64,000 nt of DNA, from the NCBI GenBank assembly GCA_945864225.1, contig CAMBAL010000004.1, positions 1 through 64,000 of the forward strand, written 5' to 3'. This DNA is from an uncultured Blautia sp. (GTDB lineage Bacteria > Bacillota > Clostridia > Lachnospirales > Lachnospiraceae). Positions within the stretch are counted from its first letter, which is position 1, and every line of letters begins with the position of its first letter. Positions 9,397-18,017 of the stretch are shown here, piece after piece. Below the pieces are notes generated by a model that was given only the letters and a program-made list of their open reading frames with translations, ran no database searches and was not told the DNA's origin. The position numbers and the translations under genes were made by a program.

Positions 9397-9411
9397 TCAG
9401 GAGGGAAAAGT

Positions 9412-10911
9412 ATGAGATGTATGTGTCCAAACTGCGGACGTAAGATTGACAGTTCGCATCTTACATTTGATTTTACGGAGTATATCGGGAATGAAATAAA
9501 AAAGATGGTAACAGACGGAGAAACCAGGGCAGATTGTGAAGCATTGTTTAATGACTGGCAGGAAACACCGCTTCTGGAAAACGAGGAGACGCTTTATTCC
9601 TATCCTTCTGATTTGAATGGAAATGGCGGTGTGAAAGAAAAATATGTTCGGTATCAGCTGCCATATGACCGGATTCTGAAACGTGCAAAGTCAGGAAGCA
9701 GGAATACAAAATTTATACAGTGGATGGAAAAAAACAGGGAAAGAATCGAAAAAAAAGAAATGTCTCTGTGGCTGAGAAAAACCGGAGATGGTGACATCAA
9801 AGTGAACCAGGTGCTGACAAAAGATGGAGAACCTGTGGCTATGGTGCGGCGATGTCCGGAATGTTATGGAGTCATGTCCTATTGGGCAGGACGGTATCCG
9901 GAGATTGCACTGACAGTTCTTGGAGGACCAAGAACTTCAAAATCCACTACTCTGACAGCCTGTGCATATGCATTTATGACAGGAAATGGAGATATCCGCT
10001 GGGAAGGTGCAAAGGATGACAAAATGTGGCAGTTTTTTCAGAAAAATTATCTGGATTATTACCGGAAAGGACTTCCAATCAAGCCTACAGATGATCAGGA
10101 TGATAAGATTCCAAAAATCAGCTTTAAAGTGACATTTAAAAACAGGAATACTCCGATCTGTCTGACTTTTGTTGATATTCCGGGGGAATTTAACGGGGAT
10201 CAGGGTGTGAATCAGAAGGTGTACCAGAAGTATAAAAATTATTATGATAACATTGATTTTATCTGGTATTGCACAGATCCGGCAGAAATAAGGCAGCTGG
10301 AAGGAAAAGCAGCAGAGATGGAACAACTGCAGAGCCTTGGATATGAGAGAGATCAGGAGATTGTAAAGAATCCGAGTCTGGTCTCTAATATGCGGAATTT
10401 ATCCGGATTTTTTGCATGTGCAGAACGTCATGTACCGGTGGTTTATATTCTGGGAAAAACGGATTCTGATATTATTTCTGAGGATGAAAAGCAGGAATTT
10501 GGGTTATTTAAGGCAGGGATAGATCCTGTTCAGGATGTTTTGGATGTCCGCAGATTTTATGATCAGTCAAAAAAGGTTCGGAGTTATATTGATAAACACA
10601 ATAGACAATTGCTTGAAGAGTTTGAGAATGATTTTCCGGATCGCTGTTATATAGCGGTTTCGGCCTATGGCTTTTATCCGAAGAAAAACAGGGAAGAACG
10701 AGAACTGTGTTCCTTTAACTGCAGGATGCCTTTTTATTGGATGCTTGCTCTTAGAAATTGTCTGGATATTCGTCTGGTAGTTGAAAAACGTGGATTTTTT
10801 GGTCGCATACAGTGGGAAGAGCAGGTCCATGCACTTGGTGTTTTTCCGGGAAATATCAGGGAAGGAATTTTGAATAACCTGTATATGCATGGATCAAATT
10901 ACAGAATCTGA
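9412..10911 (+). CDS. Zinc-ribbon P-loop GTPase-like protein (double-GTPase/TRAFAC-like), 499 aa
   Basis: The N-terminus has a Cys cluster (C5-x2-C8, with C3 close by) and a matching CPEC pair at 148-151, which together look like a split zinc ribbon. Next comes a P-loop of form G-x4-S-K-S (G171 to S178), unusual in having Ser where the second Gly is normal. A DxxG switch follows as DIPG (255-258), and GKTD (348-351) sits where NKxD should recognise guanine. This order is that of a small GTPase domain. It resembles the GTPases that accompany GAP1-type partners in predicted bacterial conflict/signalling systems, which fits the following gene. No membrane segment is seen. GTP binding is inferred and the family name is tentative. 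Confidence 0.65.
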   Translation: MRCMCPNCGRKIDSSHLTFDFTEYIGNEIKKMVTDGETRADCEALFNDWQETPLLENEETLYSYPSDLNGNGGVKEKYVRYQLPYDRILKRAKSGSRNTKFIQWMEKNRERIEKKEMSLWLRKTGDGDIKVNQVLTKDGEPVAMVRRCPECYGVMSYWAGRYPEIALTVLGGPRTSKSTTLTACAYAFMTGNGDIRWEGAKDDKMWQFFQKNYLDYYRKGLPIKPTDDQDDKIPKISFKVTFKNRNTPICLTFVDIPGEFNGDQGVNQKVYQKYKNYYDNIDFIWYCTDPAEIRQLEGKAAEMEQLQSLGYERDQEIVKNPSLVSNMRNLSGFFACAERHVPVVYILGKTDSDIISEDEKQEFGLFKAGIDPVQDVLDVRRFYDQSKKVRSYIDKHNRQLLEEFENDFPDRCYIAVSAYGFYPKKNREERELCSFNCRMPFYWMLALRNCLDIRLVVEKRGFFGRIQWEEQVHALGVFPGNIREGILNNLYMHGSNYRI

Positions 10912-10942
10912 TGTAAATGAGTACTTTCTGGGAGGATAAAAA

Positions 10943-13810
10943 ATGGTACAGTTGGGAGAAATCATACATGGACATTATGGACAGTATGTGACAAAACATT
11001 ATGGAACAGCGTCTGGAACAGAGGTACAGGATTTTTTCCTGAAAAATACGGAAGCAGGAGAACAGGATTCCTGTAATCGTATTGTTTGCCTTGGAACACA
11101 GAAGCTGCCGGGATATATGTGGAGTACTTTTGTATCTGCGCATGGAGCATTGGAAACAGCTGCCGGGTATGTGCATGTGGTTTATCAGCCTTGTACGCTT
11201 GGGAATATGTATATGATGTCAGAATTATTGGCCTTTCCTTTTGTGAGCGCATCAGAATGTATGGAGTATCTGGGTAATACCGGAGTGTTTACGGAAGAAA
11301 CCAGAGCAGCAGAATTAAAAAATACAACACCGTTTCACTGGAGGGGACAACTCCGGATTGACCCGGAGCTGATTACAGATCTGGCCTGCTATTGTGTGGG
11401 AAAAGTCAGAACGAATTCCAGAAACTATCTGAAGATACTTGTGCCGCAGGAGGTGGAAGATTATCAGGGATATTGCCTGGAAGCAATCTGTCAGATTATT
11501 GGAGCAATTCCGGCAGGACTCAGGGCAGGATTATGTTTTGCAACAAATGTGCCGGAAAGCAATGCAGGATTTTTCGGTGTGACTTTTAAAAGAGATGAAG
11601 GGGAAATGAAGCCTGGATTTGTACGGTTGAATGGAGCATTTGAGAAACATTTTTTGAAAGATGTTTATCTCCCGGAAAGCCTTGACAAAATCATCCGTTT
11701 CTGTGCAAAAAAACCGGAATTTGCAGAAAAATGCTATCGGGAGATGGAGGAGCCGCTGGTATCAGAGGGAAAGTGGACAGAAGAGTGTTATGGACGTTAT
11801 GCGGCATTCTGTGAACTTCGAACGGAGCCGTTTGGCGGAGATTTTCTGAGAAGACTGGATTCTATGCTTCTGTCAGCTGAGACAGACTGGGAAAAGAGAT
11901 GTCTGGAGTCAGTAATTCAGGAACGAATAAAGAACGTGCCTTCTATGAAAGAAACTCTGGAAAAAGAAGTTTCGGAACAGGGAGAAAAATCGCAAAGTGC
12001 GGAGGAGGCTTTTTCTATACTGGAGGTGCTGGCAGAAGTTTTTGAGGAAGATTTCGGGGGTTCTGTGGAAAACTCCAGGATGTCCGGGGAAACATGTGGA
12101 AAACAGAGATACTTCCGACCGACCTTTGAAATACAGAGAAAAAAATATGTGGAGATACGGCTGATGCGGTCTGTTCTGAGAGAACCGCAGAAGGAAACAG
12201 CGGAAAAAGTAGAGTATGTCTGTAAAGAAATGAGGAAGAGATTTCCGGAAGATACAGAAGAATTTGCGGATACTCTTGCAAGAGAGATTCTTCTTCCAAT
12301 GTATGCTCATAAAAGAGCAGAGGAAATCCCGGAATTTGAGGAAGTTGACAGAACGATGAAGATTCTTTCGGAGTATTCCGGAGGAGGAAACGTAAACAGG
12401 GAATTGAAGTTCTGGTATGATTCCTGCAAAATCGAGCAGATAAAACAAAAGATTCAGCGCTTTCCGGAAACAGAAGATGTAAAGCGTATTTTTGAACTGA
12501 TGAAAAAAGCAATGCCTCAGAGAAAAATGGAAGTGGAGCTTTTTGTATTAAGAAATACAGAGGCGTATTTTGACAGATGCAGTCAGACAGAACAGGAAGC
12601 ATCAGAATACAGAGCGTTGTTTGGAAAACTGAAGAAACTGCGGGTGACAGTTCTGGAACAGATTCCAAATGCTGAGAAGGACTGGAAGAATGAAAAACGT
12701 AGTTTTGACAGGGAATACGAGAATTGCTTCCGCAGACATCTGCTTCAGTATGCCGATGCTTCGTTTACTCCGGACCGGGTAAACGAGGTATTGAAACTTG
12801 CGGAAGAATTGCAGAACCGTCAGCGTTTTTACAAAGATCTCAGCAGAATTGTTAAAAAAAATATTCAGGAAGGAAAAAGTACACGTGAGGAAATTGATGA
12901 GATTTACGAATATTTTCGTGAGACAGAAGGAACGTATAATAGTCTGAAATCCTGGTATTCGGAATTAGTGAAAGAAGAGAGATGGGAAAAGAAGTTTGAA
13001 GAAATCGGCAGACAGACGGTTAGTTTTGAGAAATCTGTGGACAGACATGGACCGGCAAGGAGAAAAGGCGCATTAGCAGGAAACAGACGTGGAAAAAGAA
13101 GAAAAAGAAGCAGAAGTTACCGCAGAAAAAAGCTTCTTCTGATTTTCAGTATAGTTGGTGTGGTTGTTGCAGCTGCATTAATTACGACAACGGTGTTGTT
13201 TTTCAAGAACAACAGAAATGTTCAGACTCAGGCTTCGGAAAAGCAGGTTGTTTGGGAAGAACAGGAAACTGCAGCCGGAGAGATTATGAGTGAAGAAACC
13301 GTGACGGATATTTTGTCAGAAGCTGCGGACACCTGGATATTGGAGGGAGCTTATACCAGAGCAATCCGGGAATTTGAGAAGGTAAAAGTTGGTGATGTGG
13401 TGCGGTATATGGAGAACCTGCAGGCAAGTGATAAAAAAGCACAGGCGGTACGGGAATATCTGACTTTTTTTATTATGCAGGAGATTACAGAGAATGCGTC
13501 TGACGGCAGTCATTATGATATAAGAAATGTTGATTTTTATGATGTGTCTGGTCTGGAAGAGACAGGAAAAATTGCGGAAGGATGCGCTGCAGTGATGCTT
13601 TTGACGACTGTTGACCAGAATGGAGATAACCGGAACAGACTTTATTACTTTGATGAAACAGGAGGGGATTATGTGGAATATACGTCTGTTCTTCCGGGGA
13701 TGTCACTGACACCTTCAGAACTTCAGGCTTATATAAAAAAAGAAGCGGAAATGATTCACAGTACTCGTACAGGTCATGTGCAGAGTGCAATAGTTGAATA
13801 TACAGATTAA
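10943..13810 (+). CDS. GTPase-associated (GAP1-type) single-pass membrane protein, 955 aa
   Basis: The N-terminus (IHGHYGQYVTKHYGT, then STFVSAHGALETAAGYVHVVY) resembles the N-terminal domain of bacterial GTPase-associated protein 1. The middle, about residues 300-700, is a long charged, helical region. A very basic stretch (RRGKRRKRSRSYRRKK) leads into one transmembrane segment near residues 730-752, placing the first 730 residues in the cytosol and about 200 residues outside. The outer part has no recognised fold. It follows the GTPase-like gene by 31 bases with its own GGGAGG site. The inferred role is to tether or regulate the upstream GTPase at the membrane. The GAP1 assignment is from pattern memory and should be checked by profile search. 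Confidence 0.6.
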   Translation: MVQLGEIIHGHYGQYVTKHYGTASGTEVQDFFLKNTEAGEQDSCNRIVCLGTQKLPGYMWSTFVSAHGALETAAGYVHVVYQPCTLGNMYMMSELLAFPFVSASECMEYLGNTGVFTEETRAAELKNTTPFHWRGQLRIDPELITDLACYCVGKVRTNSRNYLKILVPQEVEDYQGYCLEAICQIIGAIPAGLRAGLCFATNVPESNAGFFGVTFKRDEGEMKPGFVRLNGAFEKHFLKDVYLPESLDKIIRFCAKKPEFAEKCYREMEEPLVSEGKWTEECYGRYAAFCELRTEPFGGDFLRRLDSMLLSAETDWEKRCLESVIQERIKNVPSMKETLEKEVSEQGEKSQSAEEAFSILEVLAEVFEEDFGGSVENSRMSGETCGKQRYFRPTFEIQRKKYVEIRLMRSVLREPQKETAEKVEYVCKEMRKRFPEDTEEFADTLAREILLPMYAHKRAEEIPEFEEVDRTMKILSEYSGGGNVNRELKFWYDSCKIEQIKQKIQRFPETEDVKRIFELMKKAMPQRKMEVELFVLRNTEAYFDRCSQTEQEASEYRALFGKLKKLRVTVLEQIPNAEKDWKNEKRSFDREYENCFRRHLLQYADASFTPDRVNEVLKLAEELQNRQRFYKDLSRIVKKNIQEGKSTREEIDEIYEYFRETEGTYNSLKSWYSELVKEERWEKKFEEIGRQTVSFEKSVDRHGPARRKGALAGNRRGKRRKRSRSYRRKKLLLIFSIVGVVVAAALITTTVLFFKNNRNVQTQASEKQVVWEEQETAAGEIMSEETVTDILSEAADTWILEGAYTRAIREFEKVKVGDVVRYMENLQASDKKAQAVREYLTFFIMQEITENASDGSHYDIRNVDFYDVSGLEETGKIAEGCAAVMLLTTVDQNGDNRNRLYYFDETGGDYVEYTSVLPGMSLTPSELQAYIKKEAEMIHSTRTGHVQSAIVEYTD

Positions 13811-13844
13811 AAGAAAGGTTTTCTGCGATTTATGAAAGTCTTCA

Positions 13845-13873
13845 TTGTTTTCCATCTCAGCGGGTGTTATAAT
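13845..13873 (+). promoter_or_regulatory. Sigma-A-type promoter of the GGDEF gene
   Basis: TTGTTT (13845-13850) and TATAAT (13868-13873) are separated by exactly 17 bases, about 80 bases before the start codon. This makes the GGDEF gene a separate transcription unit from the six-gene block. Confidence 0.65.
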
Positions 13874-13955
13874 TTAAAAAATAAAGATGAAGGTTTTGGT
13901 AAAAATGAGCAAAAGCAGATAGGGAAACATACTTATCGCTGGAGGAGTGATGTGA

Positions 13956-15134
13956 TTGAATCCGGTAAACATGGCGGAGATTCTGATCGTGAATGGGATC
14001 GGAATTATTTTAATGGCTTTTCTGCTTCTTACAAGGATTGAGAATATTGAAAAACGTTTTGCCGGGGATATTATTTTTGATACGATGATATGGATGACCA
14101 TTATTGGTTGTTCTTTGGAAATTCTGACTTTTGTGATTGACGGCAAAGCATTTCCGCTTAGCAGAGTATTGTCTTATCTGGTAAACAGTCTGTGCTTTAT
14201 CGGTACGTGCAGTGTTGGTTTTCTGTGGTGTTTGTATGTGGATTTCCGCATTTTTAATAATTCCGGGAGAGTGTGCAGAAGAGCGAAATTTCTTGCATTA
14301 CCGTTGATCCTGGATATCGTACTGAATATCGTAAATCTGAGCGGGTGCGGTATTATTTTTACTGTGTCAGAGGAGAATGTATATCAGCGCGGCAGTCTGG
14401 TACTGGTGGTATATGTGGTTTTGTTTTTCTATTTTATATACAGTATCTGGCTTGTGGAGAATTCAAGAAAGAGCGGGATTCATATCTCTTTTTTGCCGGT
14501 ATACTATTTTGTGATACCGTGTATGGTTGGGACGGTTGTTCAGGGAGTATGTTACGGGATTACTGTCGGGTGGACTTCGGTTGCCATTGCGTTCCTGTTT
14601 GTTTATATTGAGACGCAGTCCAGGAATGCATTTATGGATGAACTTTCCGGCCTTTATAACCGGAGATATATGGATTGTATTCTGAGTCAGATGAAGCAGA
14701 ATACGAGAAATGTAATCTATGGTCTTATGATTGATGTCAATAATTTTAAGAATATTAACGATGTTTATGGTCATTCCAAAGGGGATGATGCTATTCGTAA
14801 TATCGGCAGGATTCTTATGAATTCTGTTCCGGATAATGGGACAGTCATCCGATATGCCGGAGATGAATTTATCATACTGCTGCGTACGGATGACGAGAAA
14901 ACAGTCAGGGATACGATACAGCGAGTGGAAAAGAATGCGGAAACATTTAATGATTTACACACAGAACCGTATGTTATTTCTTTTGCCATAGGTTACAGCA
15001 GACTGGATGTTTCTTCCGGAGATGTAGAGAAATTTCTTTCTGCGATGGATGAAAAAATGTATGAAGCCAAAAGACGGCATTACCAGGAGGTTGCGGTGGA
15101 TCGCCGGAAAAATCGGAATAATGATAAAATTTGA
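13956..15134 (+). CDS. Membrane-bound diguanylate cyclase (GGDEF)
   Basis: Makes cyclic di-GMP from two GTP. About 220 N-terminal residues form seven or so hydrophobic membrane helices (an unassigned integral-membrane sensor module). The GGDEF domain follows, starting at DELSGLYNRRYMD, with the metal-binding DVNNFKNIND segment and the active-site motif AGDEF (residues 301-305), a functional variant of GGDEF. No EAL domain and no obvious RxxD inhibitory site were seen. The start is taken as TTG at 13956, eight bases after GGAGGAG; in-frame codons further upstream run into a stop. ATG at 13971 is the alternative. Confidence 0.88.
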   Translation: MNPVNMAEILIVNGIGIILMAFLLLTRIENIEKRFAGDIIFDTMIWMTIIGCSLEILTFVIDGKAFPLSRVLSYLVNSLCFIGTCSVGFLWCLYVDFRIFNNSGRVCRRAKFLALPLILDIVLNIVNLSGCGIIFTVSEENVYQRGSLVLVVYVVLFFYFIYSIWLVENSRKSGIHISFLPVYYFVIPCMVGTVVQGVCYGITVGWTSVAIAFLFVYIETQSRNAFMDELSGLYNRRYMDCILSQMKQNTRNVIYGLMIDVNNFKNINDVYGHSKGDDAIRNIGRILMNSVPDNGTVIRYAGDEFIILLRTDDEKTVRDTIQRVEKNAETFNDLHTEPYVISFAIGYSRLDVSSGDVEKFLSAMDEKMYEAKRRHYQEVAVDRRKNRNNDKI

Positions 15135-15145
15135 AGGAGTTCTGT

Positions 15146-15403
15146 ATGGAAGAATTATATGCGATTATTGAAGAAAAAATAAAGAAATCAGGATACCCGG
15201 GTCATGTTGATGGCAGGGAATTCTACAATGAAGTGAGTGATGAAGCGGATGAGAAGGAAAACGGAACCTATATTTTTCTGATAAAGAAAACGGATACGGT
15301 ATTTTATCAGGGATGTATGGAAATCATGGACAGCCAGTTTGATTTGCATTATGTGGATATTCATGATGGCGATACGGTATATCATGTGGATTTTGACGCG
15401 TAA
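15146..15403 (+). CDS. Small hypothetical protein, 85 aa
   Basis: Follows the GGDEF gene by 11 bases; the ATG at 15146 is preceded by GAAGGAGT. The product is acidic, with no signal or membrane segment, and its strand pattern (NGTYIFLIKKTDTVFYQG, then DLHYVDIHDGDTVYHVDF) suggests a small beta-rich domain. Tight spacing suggests co-expression with the cyclase. Family not recognised. Confidence 0.6.
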   Translation: MEELYAIIEEKIKKSGYPGHVDGREFYNEVSDEADEKENGTYIFLIKKTDTVFYQGCMEIMDSQFDLHYVDIHDGDTVYHVDFDA

Positions 15404-15427
15404 GGTATGAATGGAATTATGATATTT

Positions 15428-15489
15428 AAAAGAGTGTGATAGAAAGTAAGCAGGTATCGATAGATACAACTTTTTATCACACTCTTTTT
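15428..15489. terminator. Bidirectional terminator between convergent genes
   Basis: AAAGAGTGTGATA pairs with TATCACACTCTTT, with T-rich tails on both strands. It separates the plus-strand GGDEF unit from the minus-strand catabolic island. Confidence 0.8.
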
Positions 15490-15495
15490 CATATC

Positions 15496-16356
15496 TTACA
15501 GGCACTCTACAAGTATTTCAGAAATGTGCTTCAGCATTTGGGAAAAGGCTTCCGGTTCGGTCAGTGCTTTTCCTTTATCTTTATCAATGCAGCTGCGCAG
15601 TGCCTGGTATTCCTCTGATTCCGGATACTTACCGCACAGGATGCGGCATAATTTTGAGGCCGCTTCGGTCAGGCGGATGGGGCCGTAGCTTACCGGTTCA
15701 TCAGGAAGGGCTTTGGCACTGGTGATCAGATAGATGAAAAGTTCAAGTTCGGGATCTGTGGACTTTCTTTTGATCACAGGCTTGCTATCCGACGCAGGAA
15801 AATCATTGCAGGCGATTGATTGTGGCTGAACGTCATCCTGCGGAAAATGATTAAAGAAAGTAATCTCATCTGCAGGCGGACGTTTGGGACAGCGGGGATT
15901 TCCTTCGGGATATCCAATGGAAATCAGCATTTCAATCCGGTATTTCTGCGGAATTTCCAGAATTTTTCGTACAGCCGTTTCATTGAAGGATTTGATGGCA
16001 CAGGTGCCGAGTCCTAGTTCGACCGCTCTCAGCATCAGGTTTTCAGCTGCCATGGAGGCATCCATCAGACAGCCGTAAACTTCGGAATTCCTGCCTCCTT
16101 TTCTGGAAGCTTTTTCCATGTCAGAGCAGATTACCAGGATGACCGGTGGTTTGCCGGAAAGCCCGGGACTGACCAGATCTACTTTTTCTTTCAGATCCGG
16201 ATCTGTGACAAAAAGGAATTTCCATGCCTGCAGGTTGCTGGCAGTAGGTGCCTGCTGAGCCGCGTCTGCAAGCTGGAGCAGGAGATCTTCCGGGACAGGC
16301 TCCGGAGAAAAAGAGCGGATGCTGTGACGATTTTTGATTGCGTCATATAATTCCAT
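15496..16356 (-). CDS. Nitroreductase-family FMN oxidoreductase with C-terminal extension
   Basis: NAD(P)H- and FMN-dependent reductase fold. The start of the family is clear (AIKNRHSIRSFSPEPVPEDLL; RHSIRxF is the FMN phosphate-binding signature), as are APTASNLQAWKF and GLGTCAIKSF. About 95 extra C-terminal residues, mostly helical, are not part of the core fold. Two ATGs are possible: 16368 lies directly on the AAAGG sequence, so 16356 is preferred. It is the last gene of the minus-strand island, 33 bases after the racemase gene. Its substrate is unknown; flavin-dependent reduction of a pathway intermediate is one option. Confidence 0.85.
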   Translation of the reverse strand: MELYDAIKNRHSIRSFSPEPVPEDLLLQLADAAQQAPTASNLQAWKFLFVTDPDLKEKVDLVSPGLSGKPPVILVICSDMEKASRKGGRNSEVYGCLMDASMAAENLMLRAVELGLGTCAIKSFNETAVRKILEIPQKYRIEMLISIGYPEGNPRCPKRPPADEITFFNHFPQDDVQPQSIACNDFPASDSKPVIKRKSTDPELELFIYLITSAKALPDEPVSYGPIRLTEAASKLCRILCGKYPESEEYQALRSCIDKDKGKALTEPEAFSQMLKHISEILVECL

Positions 16357-16389
16357 GGATTGCGTCATCCTTTCTGTGTGTGTAGTGCA

Positions 16390-17040
16390 TTATTTTCGCA
16401 GGGATTCAAAATATGCGAATAATCCTTCTGCGAGGACCGGGTCGATGACAGGAAGGCCGGTAGCTTCTTCCAGATCTCTGGCAACACCAATGGTGGCAAG
16501 GCCGGTACATGCCAGGGCAATGACCTGTGCACCCTGAGCTTTCAGCTGCTGTCCCATTGCGAGAACGCTTTGTTTGCCTTCCGGTGTCATAAGATCCAGC
16601 GTGCTGTTGACTCCCTCCGGTTTTCCCAGAATCATTTTGTCAGGGATCATGCGCACATATGCCTGAGGAGCGTAGTCGGTGATTCCGAGAACACCGATTT
16701 TGTCTCCGTATTTCAGGGCAAGTGATACGGTGGTTTCTCCGCCGCCGGTAACCGGCATACTGGGAATTGCTTCCCGGATCTCGGCCACACCGGGATCATC
16801 TGCGCAGCTTACAATAATCATATCGACATCGTGGAATGTTTTGGCGGTTTCCACAATTTTCGGAATTGCGATCTGACAAAGCTTGGGGCTGTGGATGCCT
16901 TCATACTGGTCAGGGATGCATTTGGTTTCCACTTCAAGAGTGGGGAAATATTCCATAATCTGTTTGCCGTGTGCCTGCAGAACCTCTTGATCTTCGGTAG
17001 TCAGGACACGGATCAGACCAATCTTAAATTTATGATTCAT
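16390..17040 (-). CDS. Asp/Glu/hydantoin racemase-family protein
   Basis: Cofactor-independent racemase fold with two catalytic cysteines, seen as VSCADDPG and LACTGLA in the two half-domains. The TGGGETTVSLAL and KIGVLGITDYA segments are typical of the hydantoin racemase branch. Length 216 aa is normal. The ATG follows AAAGGAGAGCC. It sits between an M29-like aminopeptidase gene and a nitroreductase gene, suggesting interconversion of D and L forms of an amino acid or cyclic derivative released by the island. Confidence 0.85.
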   Translation of the reverse strand: MNHKFKIGLIRVLTTEDQEVLQAHGKQIMEYFPTLEVETKCIPDQYEGIHSPKLCQIAIPKIVETAKTFHDVDMIIVSCADDPGVAEIREAIPSMPVTGGGETTVSLALKYGDKIGVLGITDYAPQAYVRMIPDKMILGKPEGVNSTLDLMTPEGKQSVLAMGQQLKAQGAQVIALACTGLATIGVARDLEEATGLPVIDPVLAEGLFAYFESLRK

Positions 17041-17057
17041 GGTGGCTCTCCTTTGAT

Positions 17058-18002
17058 TTAAACCAGAAAGACTCCGTCTTCGATGACTTTTTTATCATCC
17101 AGATAAAGGGTTGGCTTCAGGATGATTCCGTCCATATGGCATTCTGCTTTGTTGGTTCCGCCGAAGGAAGCATTGGTTCCAAAAGCAATGTGTACGGTTC
17201 CGTATACTTTTTCGTCTTCCAGAATAATTCCGTTGAGGATGGCTGCTTCGTTGGTTCCGATACCAAGTTCACAGAGAGTTCCGTTAATTTCATTTTTCAG
17301 AAGGACATCCAGTGCTTCACTTTTTTCTCCTGTTACAGAGCGGAGTTTTCCGCCGGAAATGATCATATGAAGAGGACTGTCCAGTTTTCCGATTCCAACC
17401 ATGGAACCATCGATGATCATTTCTCCGTCAGAACCGTCTTCCAGTGGTGCAATATAGGCTTCGCCGGATGGAAGATTGCCGCATTTTCCGGCTTCACGGT
17501 AAACACCGGGGCTTGGAACACCGTCTCTTCCGTTGATCTGGATGGTGAGTACTTTGCCGTCCTTTTCGATACGGGCTGTGGATGCTTTGGTGAGCATTTC
17601 GGTGACGGTTGCTGTGAGTTTTTCCACTTCCGTATAGTCGGCAGTCATAGCACCCTGGGAGAACATTTCTTTTGTGATCCCCGGCATGGTAGCAACACGG
17701 GTTCCTGCTTTGGCAGCTTCTATGCGTGCATTGGTGTGAGTCAGGGACTTGGCGGTCGGTGCGATTACCACATCAGCGGCTTTCATGGCTTCCGCTACGG
17801 CTTTTGGCGGTTCTTCACCGCTTAGTTCGCGTTCGGTCATGACCATTAATAATTTTTCACATCCGAGATTTCCGGCTGCTTCATAAATCGCTTCGCCGAT
17901 TTCTTTGCGGCTGTCATCGGTGATAATAAGAACTTCTTCACCCGGTTTTACAGCCAGACAGGAAGTCAGTACACCCTCTGCTATTTTTACAAGATTACTC
18001 AT
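17058..18002 (-). CDS. M29-like aminopeptidase (aminopeptidase T family), 314 aa
   Basis: Resembles metal-dependent aminopeptidase T/M29 proteins, which are related to NicX-type ring-cleaving dioxygenases. Visible landmarks are the N-terminal Rossmann-like part (KPGEEVLIITDD; VVIAPTAKSLTHT) and the C-terminal metal-site region with ELGIGTNEAA, GTVHIAFGTN and ECHMDGIILKPTLYLD. It is shorter than classical M29 enzymes (about 410 aa), as is usual for this clade. Neighbours are AroM and a racemase, 15 and 17 bases away. The likely role is peptide or amide cleavage in the island; a ring-opening activity cannot be excluded. Confidence 0.75.
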   Translation of the reverse strand: MSNLVKIAEGVLTSCLAVKPGEEVLIITDDSRKEIGEAIYEAAGNLGCEKLLMVMTERELSGEEPPKAVAEAMKAADVVIAPTAKSLTHTNARIEAAKAGTRVATMPGITKEMFSQGAMTADYTEVEKLTATVTEMLTKASTARIEKDGKVLTIQINGRDGVPSPGVYREAGKCGNLPSGEAYIAPLEDGSDGEMIIDGSMVGIGKLDSPLHMIISGGKLRSVTGEKSEALDVLLKNEINGTLCELGIGTNEAAILNGIILEDEKVYGTVHIAFGTNASFGGTNKAECHMDGIILKPTLYLDDKKVIEDGVFLV

Positions 18003-18017
18003 AATATTGACCTCGTT

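Noticed and set aside
13832..14041. Small plus-strand frame before the GGDEF gene
   Set aside because: It covers the predicted promoter and overlaps the GGDEF start in another frame; no ribosome site.
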